This document shows positions 43,638 to 50,635 of a stretch of DNA of 64,000 bases, one piece after another. How positions within the stretch are numbered: position 1 is the first letter of the stretch; each line of letters begins with the position of its first letter. Origin of the DNA: Planctomycetaceae bacterium (GTDB lineage Bacteria; Planctomycetota; Planctomycetia; Pirellulales; Pirellulaceae). The stretch lies in NCBI GenBank assembly GCA_027487485.1, contig JAIYDN010000049.1, positions 62,001-126,000 on the forward strand, written 5' to 3'. The notes under the pieces are model-generated. The model did not search any database, was not told the DNA's origin, and saw only the letters and a program-made list of their open reading frames with translations. A program made the position numbers and the translations under genes.

Positions 43638-43751
43638 AAGCTTAGATTCCTCCGGAATGCCAGGACTCAGGTGCACCGAGTTACTAGCGTCTGAAGCGGC
43701 AATTCTTGTATCGGTTCTTTCAACGAAGTGAACCATCATGAGAATGTCGAA

Positions 43752-43841
43752 TCAAACTGCCAGCGAGTAGCCCGCTCGGCGAAACACATTGAACTTCCTG
43801 GCGATCAAGTTTGCAATCATGGATGCGAAAATCGTAGCCAT
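43752..43841 (-). repeat. Repeat unit with an open 29-codon frame (copy 2)
   Basis: The minus strand reads MATIFASMIANLIARKF and continues to VFRRAGYSLAV and a stop. The 53-bp core (43787-43839) recurs at 42883 with 3 differences, where the frame is broken. I do not claim it is translated: no ribosome binding site is obvious and copy 1 is dead. It may simply be the tail of a dispersed repeat. Confidence 0.6.
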
Positions 43842-44015
43842 TTCGGCAAGGAAGAAGAATCGACGAATTCGAGAGTCCTGCGTATCAAATCGTTACGAAC
43901 TTGCCGGCAATTGAATCACGTATGGAATGGCAGCTTTCACTTTGCTGAATTCTCATTTAACAGTCAGCCATAGGTGCACATTCACATTAGAGATATCAAA
44001 AGTTAGTTGTCGCAG
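43842..44015. other. Downstream region of the redoxin gene
   Basis: About 170 nt between the micro-ORF repeat and the stop of the redoxin gene. No gene, tRNA or convincing terminator is visible. Confidence 0.4.
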
Positions 44016-45248
44016 TTACTTGTTTAGCTGCAGCAGCAAGGCTTGTTCGAGCTGCCTTGGATGGAACCCGAATGGGCCTCGCCCATTCTTAAATGCGATC
44101 CGTCCATTCTGATCGATGAGATAAAGCCGGTTTGGCATTCCGCTGTAAACGGAGCCCACCGCGTCATCCACACCATCGACCAAGAATGGCAAATCGAGTT
44201 CGAGATGCTTTTTACAAGTCACGGCGATCGAGCGACGATCCGAATCCAATTTGGGTTGTGATAGGTCGATGCCAACTCGCTGGTTGCTCATCATCCACCA
44301 ACCATCGCTTGGATGCGCTTCGCGGACGTAAACCAAAAAGAACTTGGCGCGATCTTGATAGCGATGGTAGAGTTTTTCGATGTTGCCCGATTGGCTGCGA
44401 AAAGGACCACATGTAAAGTTTCCGAAAATCAGCACAATCGGTTTTTCTCCGACCTCCTTCGAAAGTGTGACTTGCTTTCCATCTAGCGAAGTTAATGTAA
44501 AGTCGGGAGCAGATTCATCGAGATTAGGTCCCGGTTGAAGCGATCCAAGCTCTTGATTCTTAAGCCCGAGAATGAGTGTGCTGCGACTCGGTTTGTCAGG
44601 CCGTTTGCTTGGCGACGTTGGTGGATTAGCTGTTGAAGGTGGAGCGGGCATGAACCGCTCTCGCAGGTCGTCGATCGCTAGGTATCCTTCGTTATCCGCT
44701 CCCAAATTCTCAAACAAACTTAAAAATTCATCGCGTGTTATCTTCCCGTTGGCGTCGCCATCCGCCATCCAGAACATCATGGAACCTGGGGTTGCAGTCA
44801 GCGAGTGCTTGGTCCAGTCAAAGTCCGCTTCCGTCAACTGATGGTCCTCATTTCGGTCCAATCGTGCGAAATCCTCGTTGCTTCCCGAGAACTCCATCGC
44901 GACGACCTTGGCGTCCTGATTGTTGTCAAAGCTTTTTCGAACATACTCCCAATCGAAGCGAGTCTGCGACTTGGCTTTCTTAAACCAACCGTCGTCCGAG
45001 TTAAGCGTGCTTCCGCTTAGAATTCCGTCCAGCATGGCGATCGCTTCGGAGTCGTTCGGCAACGACTCCCTTAATTCCTTGACAATCGCTTCAGCTTCAG
45101 CGGTAAGTAGATCGTCTTCCGACGCAATAGACTTGGCCGCCGGTTCGTCCGCAAATGCTAACACAGTGGAGTCCAACACATTGGATGCCAACACGGTGAG
45201 CGTTGCGCATATTAACGGAGCAATCAGCCAACACAGTATTCGTATCAT
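44016..45248 (-). CDS. Exported EF-hand / deiodinase-like thioredoxin-fold protein
   Basis: 410 residues. An N-terminal signal (about 1-33) is followed by a helical linker, EF-hand loops DRNEDHQLTEADF (131-143) and DGDANGKITRDEF (163-175), and a possible third at about 185-195. A Pro/Ser linker leads to a thioredoxin-fold domain (245-410). There, LIFGNFTCGPFRSQ has Cys280 where animal iodothyronine deiodinases carry selenocysteine (FGSCTUPPF), and FFLVYVREAHPSDGWW matches their YIEEAHPSDGW motif. So it looks like a bacterial deiodinase-family redoxin with a calcium-binding N-terminus. Its substrate is unknown. A dead partial copy lies at 42932-43023. Confidence 0.85.
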   Translation of the reverse strand: MIRILCWLIAPLICATLTVLASNVLDSTVLAFADEPAAKSIASEDDLLTAEAEAIVKELRESLPNDSEAIAMLDGILSGSTLNSDDGWFKKAKSQTRFDWEYVRKSFDNNQDAKVVAMEFSGSNEDFARLDRNEDHQLTEADFDWTKHSLTATPGSMMFWMADGDANGKITRDEFLSLFENLGADNEGYLAIDDLRERFMPAPPSTANPPTSPSKRPDKPSRSTLILGLKNQELGSLQPGPNLDESAPDFTLTSLDGKQVTLSKEVGEKPIVLIFGNFTCGPFRSQSGNIEKLYHRYQDRAKFFLVYVREAHPSDGWWMMSNQRVGIDLSQPKLDSDRRSIAVTCKKHLELDLPFLVDGVDDAVGSVYSGMPNRLYLIDQNGRIAFKNGRGPFGFHPRQLEQALLLQLNK

Positions 45249-45421
45249 AATTCAGTTAGTCTCTCTTATTGTTTCAAACCATTGCGGAACAAGTGACTCA
45301 TTCCAAACCTTGACGGTTCCTAAGTATAGCGGTTGGATAGCCAGCCTAAGTCCAATTCCGCGTCCTGTTCCGATTCTAGACCCACGTGAATCGCTTGCTG
45401 AAGGAAAATCCGTACCAGCCA
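45249..45421. promoter_or_regulatory. Upstream region of the deiodinase-like gene
   Basis: About 170 nt between the start of the redoxin gene and the displaced WD40 tail. It should contain the redoxin promoter. I cannot mark boxes with confidence. Confidence 0.35.
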
Positions 45422-45550
45422 TTAAACGTTCAAGACGGAAACATGCAGAGGAGTATCATAATGAATGGTTGCTACCGAACTGCTATCCAGGTGCACGTCC
45501 ATGTCTCTAGCCAAGGAAGGCAGCATCGTTCGACGGATATCTTTTTCTTG
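45422..45550 (-). pseudogene. Displaced 3'-end fragment of a WD40 gene
   Basis: 129 nt matching the last 43 codons, including the stop, of the WD40 gene (48318-48446) with 21 mismatches and no indel (84%). The translations differ at 6 of 42 residues (DIRRTMLPSLARDMDVHL versus DIHRTMLPSLARDMDVHL), and 14 of 20 changed codons are silent. It therefore diverged while under protein-level selection before being cut off. Homology ends sharply after TTCTTG. It lies 173 nt upstream of the next co-directional gene. Confidence 0.88.
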
Positions 45551-45845
45551 GACAAGGCCGACAAAGGTCAAAGTAGTAGACACATTCCATGTGCCGGTCA
45601 CCTGGAATTCCAGCAAGATCTGGATTGCGGACAGCACGTCGGAGCGTGCCTGTTACTTTTATCGACAGTGTCACTGTTTGACGGAACCCGTTGATTTACT
45701 AAAGGACTTTGCAAAAACATACGACCTCTCTGCCCAAATGCGGGACACGGTTACAGAGCTGGAATCGGCATGGAAAACATGGAGTTCCAAACAAACTAAA
45801 CCGGCATGGTTACCTACCGAGGCTCCCAAGCGAAAAAGCAATTAG
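45551..45845 (+). pseudogene. 3' remnant of an unidentified plus-strand gene
   Basis: The frame reading FHVPVTWNSSKIWIADSTSE, then CYFYRQCHCL and a charged helical end (DLLKDFAKTYDLSAQMRDTV), stops at 45845. It looks protein-like, but upstream the same frame runs into the antisense of the WD40 tail, so the true 5' part is missing. I do not recognise the family. It begins just where the WD40 tail homology ends, suggesting both were cut at one junction. Confidence 0.45.
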
Positions 45846-46034
45846 CCGACACTCTAAAATGAAACGCAAAAAGCAATGGTTTTAGCTTTCTGCATTCAAT
45901 GGCGGAAATGATTAACGAGTTCTTCATGAGTTTAGAGATAGTGCGTGGTTTTGTCCGAATGATAATTGCAATCGGTTTGTTTACCAACAGCCACGCTCTA
46001 TCCTAGGGATACTCACCTCGTCTCCGAACTCATC
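45846..46034. other. Upstream region of the PEP-CTERM protein
   Basis: About 190 nt with no gene. It should include the promoter of the following gene. The sequence is AT-richer than its surroundings. No ribosome binding site close to consensus is seen before ATG 46035. Confidence 0.35.
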
Positions 46035-47783
46035 ATGCTGTTCCCAATTATTCGCCGTAGCGCCACTATTTTTCGGAGCATTTTTGGACTAGCGGTTTTA
46101 ATCGCGGTCGCCGCCCCTGCTACTGCTCAAACTTACTCTTTAGTGATTGGTGTTGACGGTTTAGGACCGTATGGATTGCATGCTGCCCCCACTCCGAACT
46201 TAGACAAGCTCATGAACGGTACATGGGCAGGAACTGGTTCTGCTTATCGAGGAGCTGTCGCCAATCATGCCTATGCAGGTGGAGTCCGGGGTACAGCAAC
46301 GCAGCAAGCGACTTTGAGCGGACCAGGTTGGAGTTCGATTCATACAGGCGTTTGGAACAATTTGCACGGTGTCACCGACAATAGCTTTTCGGGAAGCCGT
46401 TATGCGGAACGTCCCAGTTACCTCAAGATTTTGGAATCTCAAGTGTCTGGTATCTACACTGCCGGAATATCTTCTTGGAACCCGATTAATAACAATATGT
46501 TCGCACCAGATGGAGTGAATCCCAATCTAGACTTCCGATTGGGCACCAACGAAAACGATGTCCAGTCGACAGCAACCGCTGTTTCGCAAATCGCCGGGCT
46601 TTCCAACTCCAGTCGTGGTGCCATTTTCGTTCACTTGGATGACGTGGATATCGCCGGACACTCAACAGGTGCCTACAGCTCCAACTATTTGTCCAACATT
46701 TCGGACGTCGATTCACAAGTTGGCTCGATGCTAAACGCAATCAAGAGCAGGGCCAATTTTGCAAGCGAAAATTGGCAAGTGGTGGTGGTTGCCGATCACG
46801 GGCACGTGAGCGGCGGAGGCCATGGGGGGCAAACTCAGATGGAACGAACCATACCGATCATTGTAAGCAGCCAAACGACGCAGCAAGGGTTGATCACGTC
46901 GGATGCGCGGCAGCCGGCCATGGTGGACATCCCAGCCACGGTATTCAATCACTTTGGAGTTTCGGTTCCCGCTGGCCAGGCAGGCCAAGCATTGGGTCAA
47001 TCTGTCGTCGGCCCATCCAATGTCGCTTCGCTCACCAACGGATTGGTATCGCACCTCGCGTTCGATGGCAACACCCTAGGATCTCCAGGAACAAGTGGCG
47101 GTACAGTCGTTGGCAATGTGCAGTTTACCGATGGCAAGTTTGGGCAATCGGTGACTGTCTCCCAATACGGTAGTGGCATTGTCCGACTGAATCAAGACTT
47201 AGGAGCTTTGTTCGGCACCAATCGCGATTTTGCGATGTCGATGTGGATGAAGTACGAGAGTTTCACCGGAGACCCCGCATTCTTCAGCAACAAGAACTGG
47301 AACAGTGGCAACAACACGGGCATCAACATGGCTCTTCAAACGATCGGGGCTGGCTCGCTCGACTTAAACACCAAAACTAATTCCGCAGGACGCCAGGACA
47401 TCGAACCATTGAGCGGGCTATCAGCAGGGGAATGGAACAACCTGGTTTTTAATGTCGATCGCGATGGGACATCGCTGCTATACCTGAACGGGATGCTATT
47501 TGGGGAAATCGTTTTAACATCAGCGGGCACCTTCGACGGCGCGTTCAATTGGACTTTCCTAAACGACGGGACGGGATCGTACTCCTCTGGATCCATCACC
47601 GGTTTAAGGATGGATGACTTCGGAGCATGGAATCGCAAGCTGACGTTGGACGAGATTTCGTATTTATCGCAAAACTCAATTCAATCCGTACCTGAACCGA
47701 GCGCTATGGCTTTGATTTTGGCTGCCTCAGGGGCTGGCGTGTGGTGGCGACGCCGCATAGCACAAGCACGACTACACTCTTAG
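46035..47783 (+). CDS. PEP-CTERM phosphodiesterase/alkaline-phosphatase-like protein with LamG domain
   Basis: 582 residues. ATG 46035 opens a signal peptide (hydrophobic core IFGLAVLIAVAAPATA). Residues about 35-330 have the alkaline-phosphatase superfamily pattern of type I phosphodiesterases: YSLVIGVDGLGPYGLHAAPT with the metal Asp, TLSGPGWSSIHTGVW with the likely nucleophile Ser/Thr region, HLDDVDIAGHSTGAYSS, and VVVADHGHVSGGGHGG. A LamG/concanavalin-like domain follows (about 345-545). The end SVPEPSAMALILAASGAGVW plus WRRR is a PEP-CTERM sorting signal for exosortase-dependent anchoring. It is the only intact gene lying between the two copies of the WD40 tail. Confidence 0.88.
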   Translation: MLFPIIRRSATIFRSIFGLAVLIAVAAPATAQTYSLVIGVDGLGPYGLHAAPTPNLDKLMNGTWAGTGSAYRGAVANHAYAGGVRGTATQQATLSGPGWSSIHTGVWNNLHGVTDNSFSGSRYAERPSYLKILESQVSGIYTAGISSWNPINNNMFAPDGVNPNLDFRLGTNENDVQSTATAVSQIAGLSNSSRGAIFVHLDDVDIAGHSTGAYSSNYLSNISDVDSQVGSMLNAIKSRANFASENWQVVVVADHGHVSGGGHGGQTQMERTIPIIVSSQTTQQGLITSDARQPAMVDIPATVFNHFGVSVPAGQAGQALGQSVVGPSNVASLTNGLVSHLAFDGNTLGSPGTSGGTVVGNVQFTDGKFGQSVTVSQYGSGIVRLNQDLGALFGTNRDFAMSMWMKYESFTGDPAFFSNKNWNSGNNTGINMALQTIGAGSLDLNTKTNSAGRQDIEPLSGLSAGEWNNLVFNVDRDGTSLLYLNGMLFGEIVLTSAGTFDGAFNWTFLNDGTGSYSSGSITGLRMDDFGAWNRKLTLDEISYLSQNSIQSVPEPSAMALILAASGAGVWWRRRIAQARLHS

Positions 47784-47795
47784 ATTGCCCCAAAG

Positions 47796-48093
47796 GGACA
47801 CTGCATTTGTTCGGGTGGGTAGCTGCAATTTGAATTTGGATTTTTTATTTTGAAGCAAAAAGTCCAGCGCGAAGTGGATGGGAAAAAGCTTCGGTTTCGC
47901 ATCGCCAATCATCGCAGTGCGTTGTGTTGGGATCCCTCGGTGAAACTTTATCCTGATAAGGATAAAAGCCTGTAGCCGGTGGTTGAGCGTCAGCGACACC
48001 ACCGGAATGATGCACCACGCACATGAGCATCCTGAAAGGATGCAAGCAATTTGGTTTCGATGCAGGTAGAAGTGGTTAGCGTTTTACTGCTGG
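47796..48093. repeat. About 300-bp composite repeat block, copy 2
   Basis: Second copy of the block at 43262-43566, starting 13 nt after the PEP-CTERM gene. It keeps the palindrome TTATCCTGATAAGGATAA (47948-47965), the REP-like element (47972-48005) and GCATCCTGAAAGGATGC (48027-48043). Differences from copy 1 fall in the loops of the two small palindromes. At its end it joins a GTAG-headed repeat of the 1897/1966 family instead of the GCACCCC palindrome. Confidence 0.9.
47972..48005 (+). repeat. GTAG-headed REP-like element, forward (second site)
   Basis: Identical to the element at 43445-43478: GTAG head, 8-bp arms CCGGTGGT/ACCACCGG and the same 14-nt centre. The surrounding block is diverged, so exact identity here suggests either selection or recent exchange. 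Confidence 0.85.
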
Positions 48094-48142
48094 TAGCTTT
48101 CAGTTGTGCGCTCCGCCGAGATAAACTCGACGGAAGCGAGAG
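48093..48142 (+). repeat. GTAG-headed hairpin repeat, copy 3
   Basis: Same element as 1897-1946: GTAG head, CAGTTGTGCGCTCCGCCGAG, loop ATAAA, CTCGACGGAAGCGAGAG. From CAGTTG to GCGAGAG the two are identical although 46 kb apart. It joins the end of block copy 2. Confidence 0.88.
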
Positions 48143-48317
48143 CTTGCCCAGTTTCGCTTTTTGTGACAGCGGGGGACTCGCTGCCTCGTCAACTTCAACT
48201 TCAACCAAAGCCAAAACAGCCGGGCCTCGTCGCCTCGTCCACTACGAAGATAGGGACTCGCTGCCTTGTCCTCTACGATATTCGATCGACTTGGTATCGA
48301 TCATCTATATCTACCAT
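48143..48317. other. Gap downstream of the WD40 gene with short imperfect repeats
   Basis: About 175 nt containing GGGACTCGCTGCCTCGTC near 48170 and GGGACTCGCTGCCTTGTC near 48254, plus a related CCTCGTCGCCTCGTCC between them. No gene or terminator is evident. Confidence 0.5.
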
Positions 48318-49310
48318 CTAAGCGTTTAAGACGGAAACACGCAGATGTGTATCATAGTGGATGGTTGCTACCGAATTGCTTCCTAGGTGAACATCCATGT
48401 CCCTAGCCAATGATGGCAGCATGGTTCGATGGATGTCTTTCTCTTGGGTGTCGTTAAAGAAAAGAAGAATTCCACCCGTGGAACCACCCGAGACGCCTAT
48501 GGCTGTCCCATCCTCAAGCCATTGAGCTCGCCACAGCATTCCGCCGGGAACGCCATCGCACACGTGTGTCTTGCGAAGGACTCCGTCTTCCCAACCAAAT
48601 CGTAGCAACAGCGGCTCATGGACAGCGCCAAACGGATTGGTCGCTTTATGAGTACCACCGGCGATGAGCTCACCGCGTGACAGACTCAGTGCAAGCGTCC
48701 GTACCCCACCGTACTCCGCCGCTTGCCCTTTATTGGGTTCGTAAAGAGGTGTCGCGTCGATGGTTCGTTCTAACTTGCGTTCTGCCACACTCCAGACATG
48801 AATCTTGCCAAGCAGATCGCCCGAAATCAACTTACTGCCATCGGGATGAAAGAGAACACTGTAGATGTGTCGCTCGTGCCCTTCCATTTGGCCGAGGAGT
48901 TCCCCGGTGGCGACGTTCCATAGCTTGACGAGCTTGTCGTTACCAACCGACGCGAGTGTGCTTCCGTCAGGCGAAACTGCAATCGCGCGGATCCAACCAG
49001 CATGAGCGTCAATGCGTCGAATTTCGGCAGGCGACTCCGCTTTCGCAGACCACCAAATGAGCCGGCCATCGCATCCGCCCGAGACCAGTTGCTGACCGTC
49101 CTGCGTATAGCACAGAGCGTGAACCCAGCTATCGTGCCCCTTCAGAACCTGTTTCTCACCACCTGGCACCTTCCAAAGTTGCACCGTGTTGTCCTCGCTA
49201 GACGCAGCCACTTGTAGGCCATCGGGCGCGAAGCGGCAAGCAATCAACGGCGCATCGTATTTCCATTGATGCACCACGTGCGTCTTGGTGATATCAACCG
49301 GTGTACTCAT
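48318..49310 (-). CDS. WD40 beta-propeller protein
   Basis: 330 residues from ATG 49310, 1 nt after the DUF1501 stop, so translation is coupled. Repeated WD-type blades are visible: LIACRFAPDGLQVAASSEDN plus TVQLWKV, WVHALCYTQDGQQLVSGGCD plus GRLIWW, WIRAIAVSPDGSTLASVGND plus KLVKLWNV, and HIYSVLFHPDGSKLISGDLL plus GKIHVWSV, with two or three weaker ones after these. There is no signal peptide. It is the third gene of a DUF1553-DUF1501-WD40 operon; such trios recur in planctomycetes and the WD40 member may act as a binding partner. A displaced copy of its last 43 codons lies at 45422. Confidence 0.9.
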   Translation of the reverse strand: MSTPVDITKTHVVHQWKYDAPLIACRFAPDGLQVAASSEDNTVQLWKVPGGEKQVLKGHDSWVHALCYTQDGQQLVSGGCDGRLIWWSAKAESPAEIRRIDAHAGWIRAIAVSPDGSTLASVGNDKLVKLWNVATGELLGQMEGHERHIYSVLFHPDGSKLISGDLLGKIHVWSVAERKLERTIDATPLYEPNKGQAAEYGGVRTLALSLSRGELIAGGTHKATNPFGAVHEPLLLRFGWEDGVLRKTHVCDGVPGGMLWRAQWLEDGTAIGVSGGSTGGILLFFNDTQEKDIHRTMLPSLARDMDVHLGSNSVATIHYDTHLRVSVLNA

Positions 49311-49311
49311 C

Positions 49312-50613
49312 TTAGGTAAGCACTTTCCAAACGGGTTGGACGGAGGGATCGGCGATGGGAAGCTCGCGTCCATCAACGGCAATGGACTGATTGGAATCCA
49401 CCCCGACCGCTTGCAAATAGGTGTGAAAGAGTGCTCCGTGATCCACCTGCCCGTCGGTGACTTCGGTCCCTTCGGCGTTGGTTGCGCCGTACACTGCACC
49501 TCGGGCAACTTTACCGCCGGCCATGACGATGGACCAAGCTTTGGACCAATGGTCGCGTCCGTAGTAGAGGTTGATGTTCGGTGTTCGTCCAAATTCGCTG
49601 AGGACCACAATCAACGTTTTATCGAGCATGCCGCGTTCAGCAATGTCGTTCACAAACGTGGAGAACCCTTGATCGAATTCGCCAAGTTGTTCGATGTGAA
49701 AGTTAAAGTTGTCATTGTGCGTGTCATAGTTCGAGTGCGTGACTTGAACGAAGGAAACGCCATTCTCGACCAGTCGCCGTGCCATCAAGCATTGCCTTCC
49801 AAAGTCATGCTTTCCGTATCGATCTAAATCGGCGGCTGGTTCTTTAGATATGTCGAACACGTCGCGTCGTTCCATCAGCCGAAGCGCTTGCTCGTAGCTA
49901 TGGGTGTACGCGTCAGTGATGGCCGTTCGTTTGCGGTTCAAGAATTCCTGATTGATACGTCGACGCATTTCATGGCGACGCACTTCGGCTTGGTCCGAAA
50001 TACCGTCCGGCTTGAGCGTGTGCGGAGGAGGCGTGCTGCCGCTCAATGCGACACTAGAATACTTGGGACCAAGGTAGGCCGACTCGTTACCGCGACCACC
50101 GCCACCACTGGGTGCGACCACGATATGTCCGGGCAGCCCTTTGCTTTCATCGTTGAGCATCTTGGCAGAGACGGCGCCGATTTGAGGGTAGTCCGCTGCG
50201 GCAGATTGACGGCGTCCCGTCAGCATCATGTAGGCCCCTTTGCCGTGATCGTCTTCGGCCGTATTGACCCCGCGCAGCAAGCACAGATGGTGCATTTGCT
50301 TTGCGGTGTTGGGAAGCAGATCGCTAATGTGGATTCCGGGTACCGACGTAGGTATCGATCGGCACGGCCCGCCGGTTCTTGTTCCTGGTTTGGGGTCCCA
50401 GCTCTCGAGCTGGCTAAGCCCGCCATGCATATTAAAAACAACGACGCGCATGTCTTGCGACTTCAGTTGTTCTGCGGCTTTACCAGCAGTCAAACTGCCA
50501 AGCCCGCCGACCACGGCGGTGCCAGCGACTGCGGTCGAGCAAGTGCGTTGAAGGAATCGCCGCCGGTTTATTCCGTGCTCTTTAGAACCGCATGCATAAT
50601 GTGCAAAGCTCAT
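49312..50613 (-). CDS. DUF1501 protein, Tat-exported
   Basis: 433 residues. The start at 50613 has a strong AGGAG 7 nt upstream. The N-terminus carries a twin-arginine signal (NRRRFLQRTCSTAVAGTAVV). Family motifs are FNMHGGLSQLESWDPKPGTR, NTAEDDHGKGAYMMLTGRRQ, FVQVTHSNYDTHNDNFNFH and VVLSEFGRTPNINLYYGRDH. The fold is alkaline-phosphatase/sulfatase-like with unknown substrate. It lies 22 nt after the DUF1553 gene and 1 nt before the WD40 gene, so it is the middle of the operon. Confidence 0.92.
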   Translation of the reverse strand: MSFAHYACGSKEHGINRRRFLQRTCSTAVAGTAVVGGLGSLTAGKAAEQLKSQDMRVVVFNMHGGLSQLESWDPKPGTRTGGPCRSIPTSVPGIHISDLLPNTAKQMHHLCLLRGVNTAEDDHGKGAYMMLTGRRQSAAADYPQIGAVSAKMLNDESKGLPGHIVVAPSGGGGRGNESAYLGPKYSSVALSGSTPPPHTLKPDGISDQAEVRRHEMRRRINQEFLNRKRTAITDAYTHSYEQALRLMERRDVFDISKEPAADLDRYGKHDFGRQCLMARRLVENGVSFVQVTHSNYDTHNDNFNFHIEQLGEFDQGFSTFVNDIAERGMLDKTLIVVLSEFGRTPNINLYYGRDHWSKAWSIVMAGGKVARGAVYGATNAEGTEVTDGQVDHGALFHTYLQAVGVDSNQSIAVDGRELPIADPSVQPVWKVLT

Positions 50614-50635
50614 ACTTTTTCTCCTGTGCGAATCA

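Noticed and set aside
43120-43640. Insertion sequence
   Set aside because: Hairpins and repeats are present, but there is no transposase frame and no target-site duplication that I can see; non-autonomous REP-like repeats fit better.
44407-44412. Selenocysteine codon in the deiodinase-like protein
   Set aside because: The codon at the expected Sec position is TGT (Cys) and the frame has no internal TGA.
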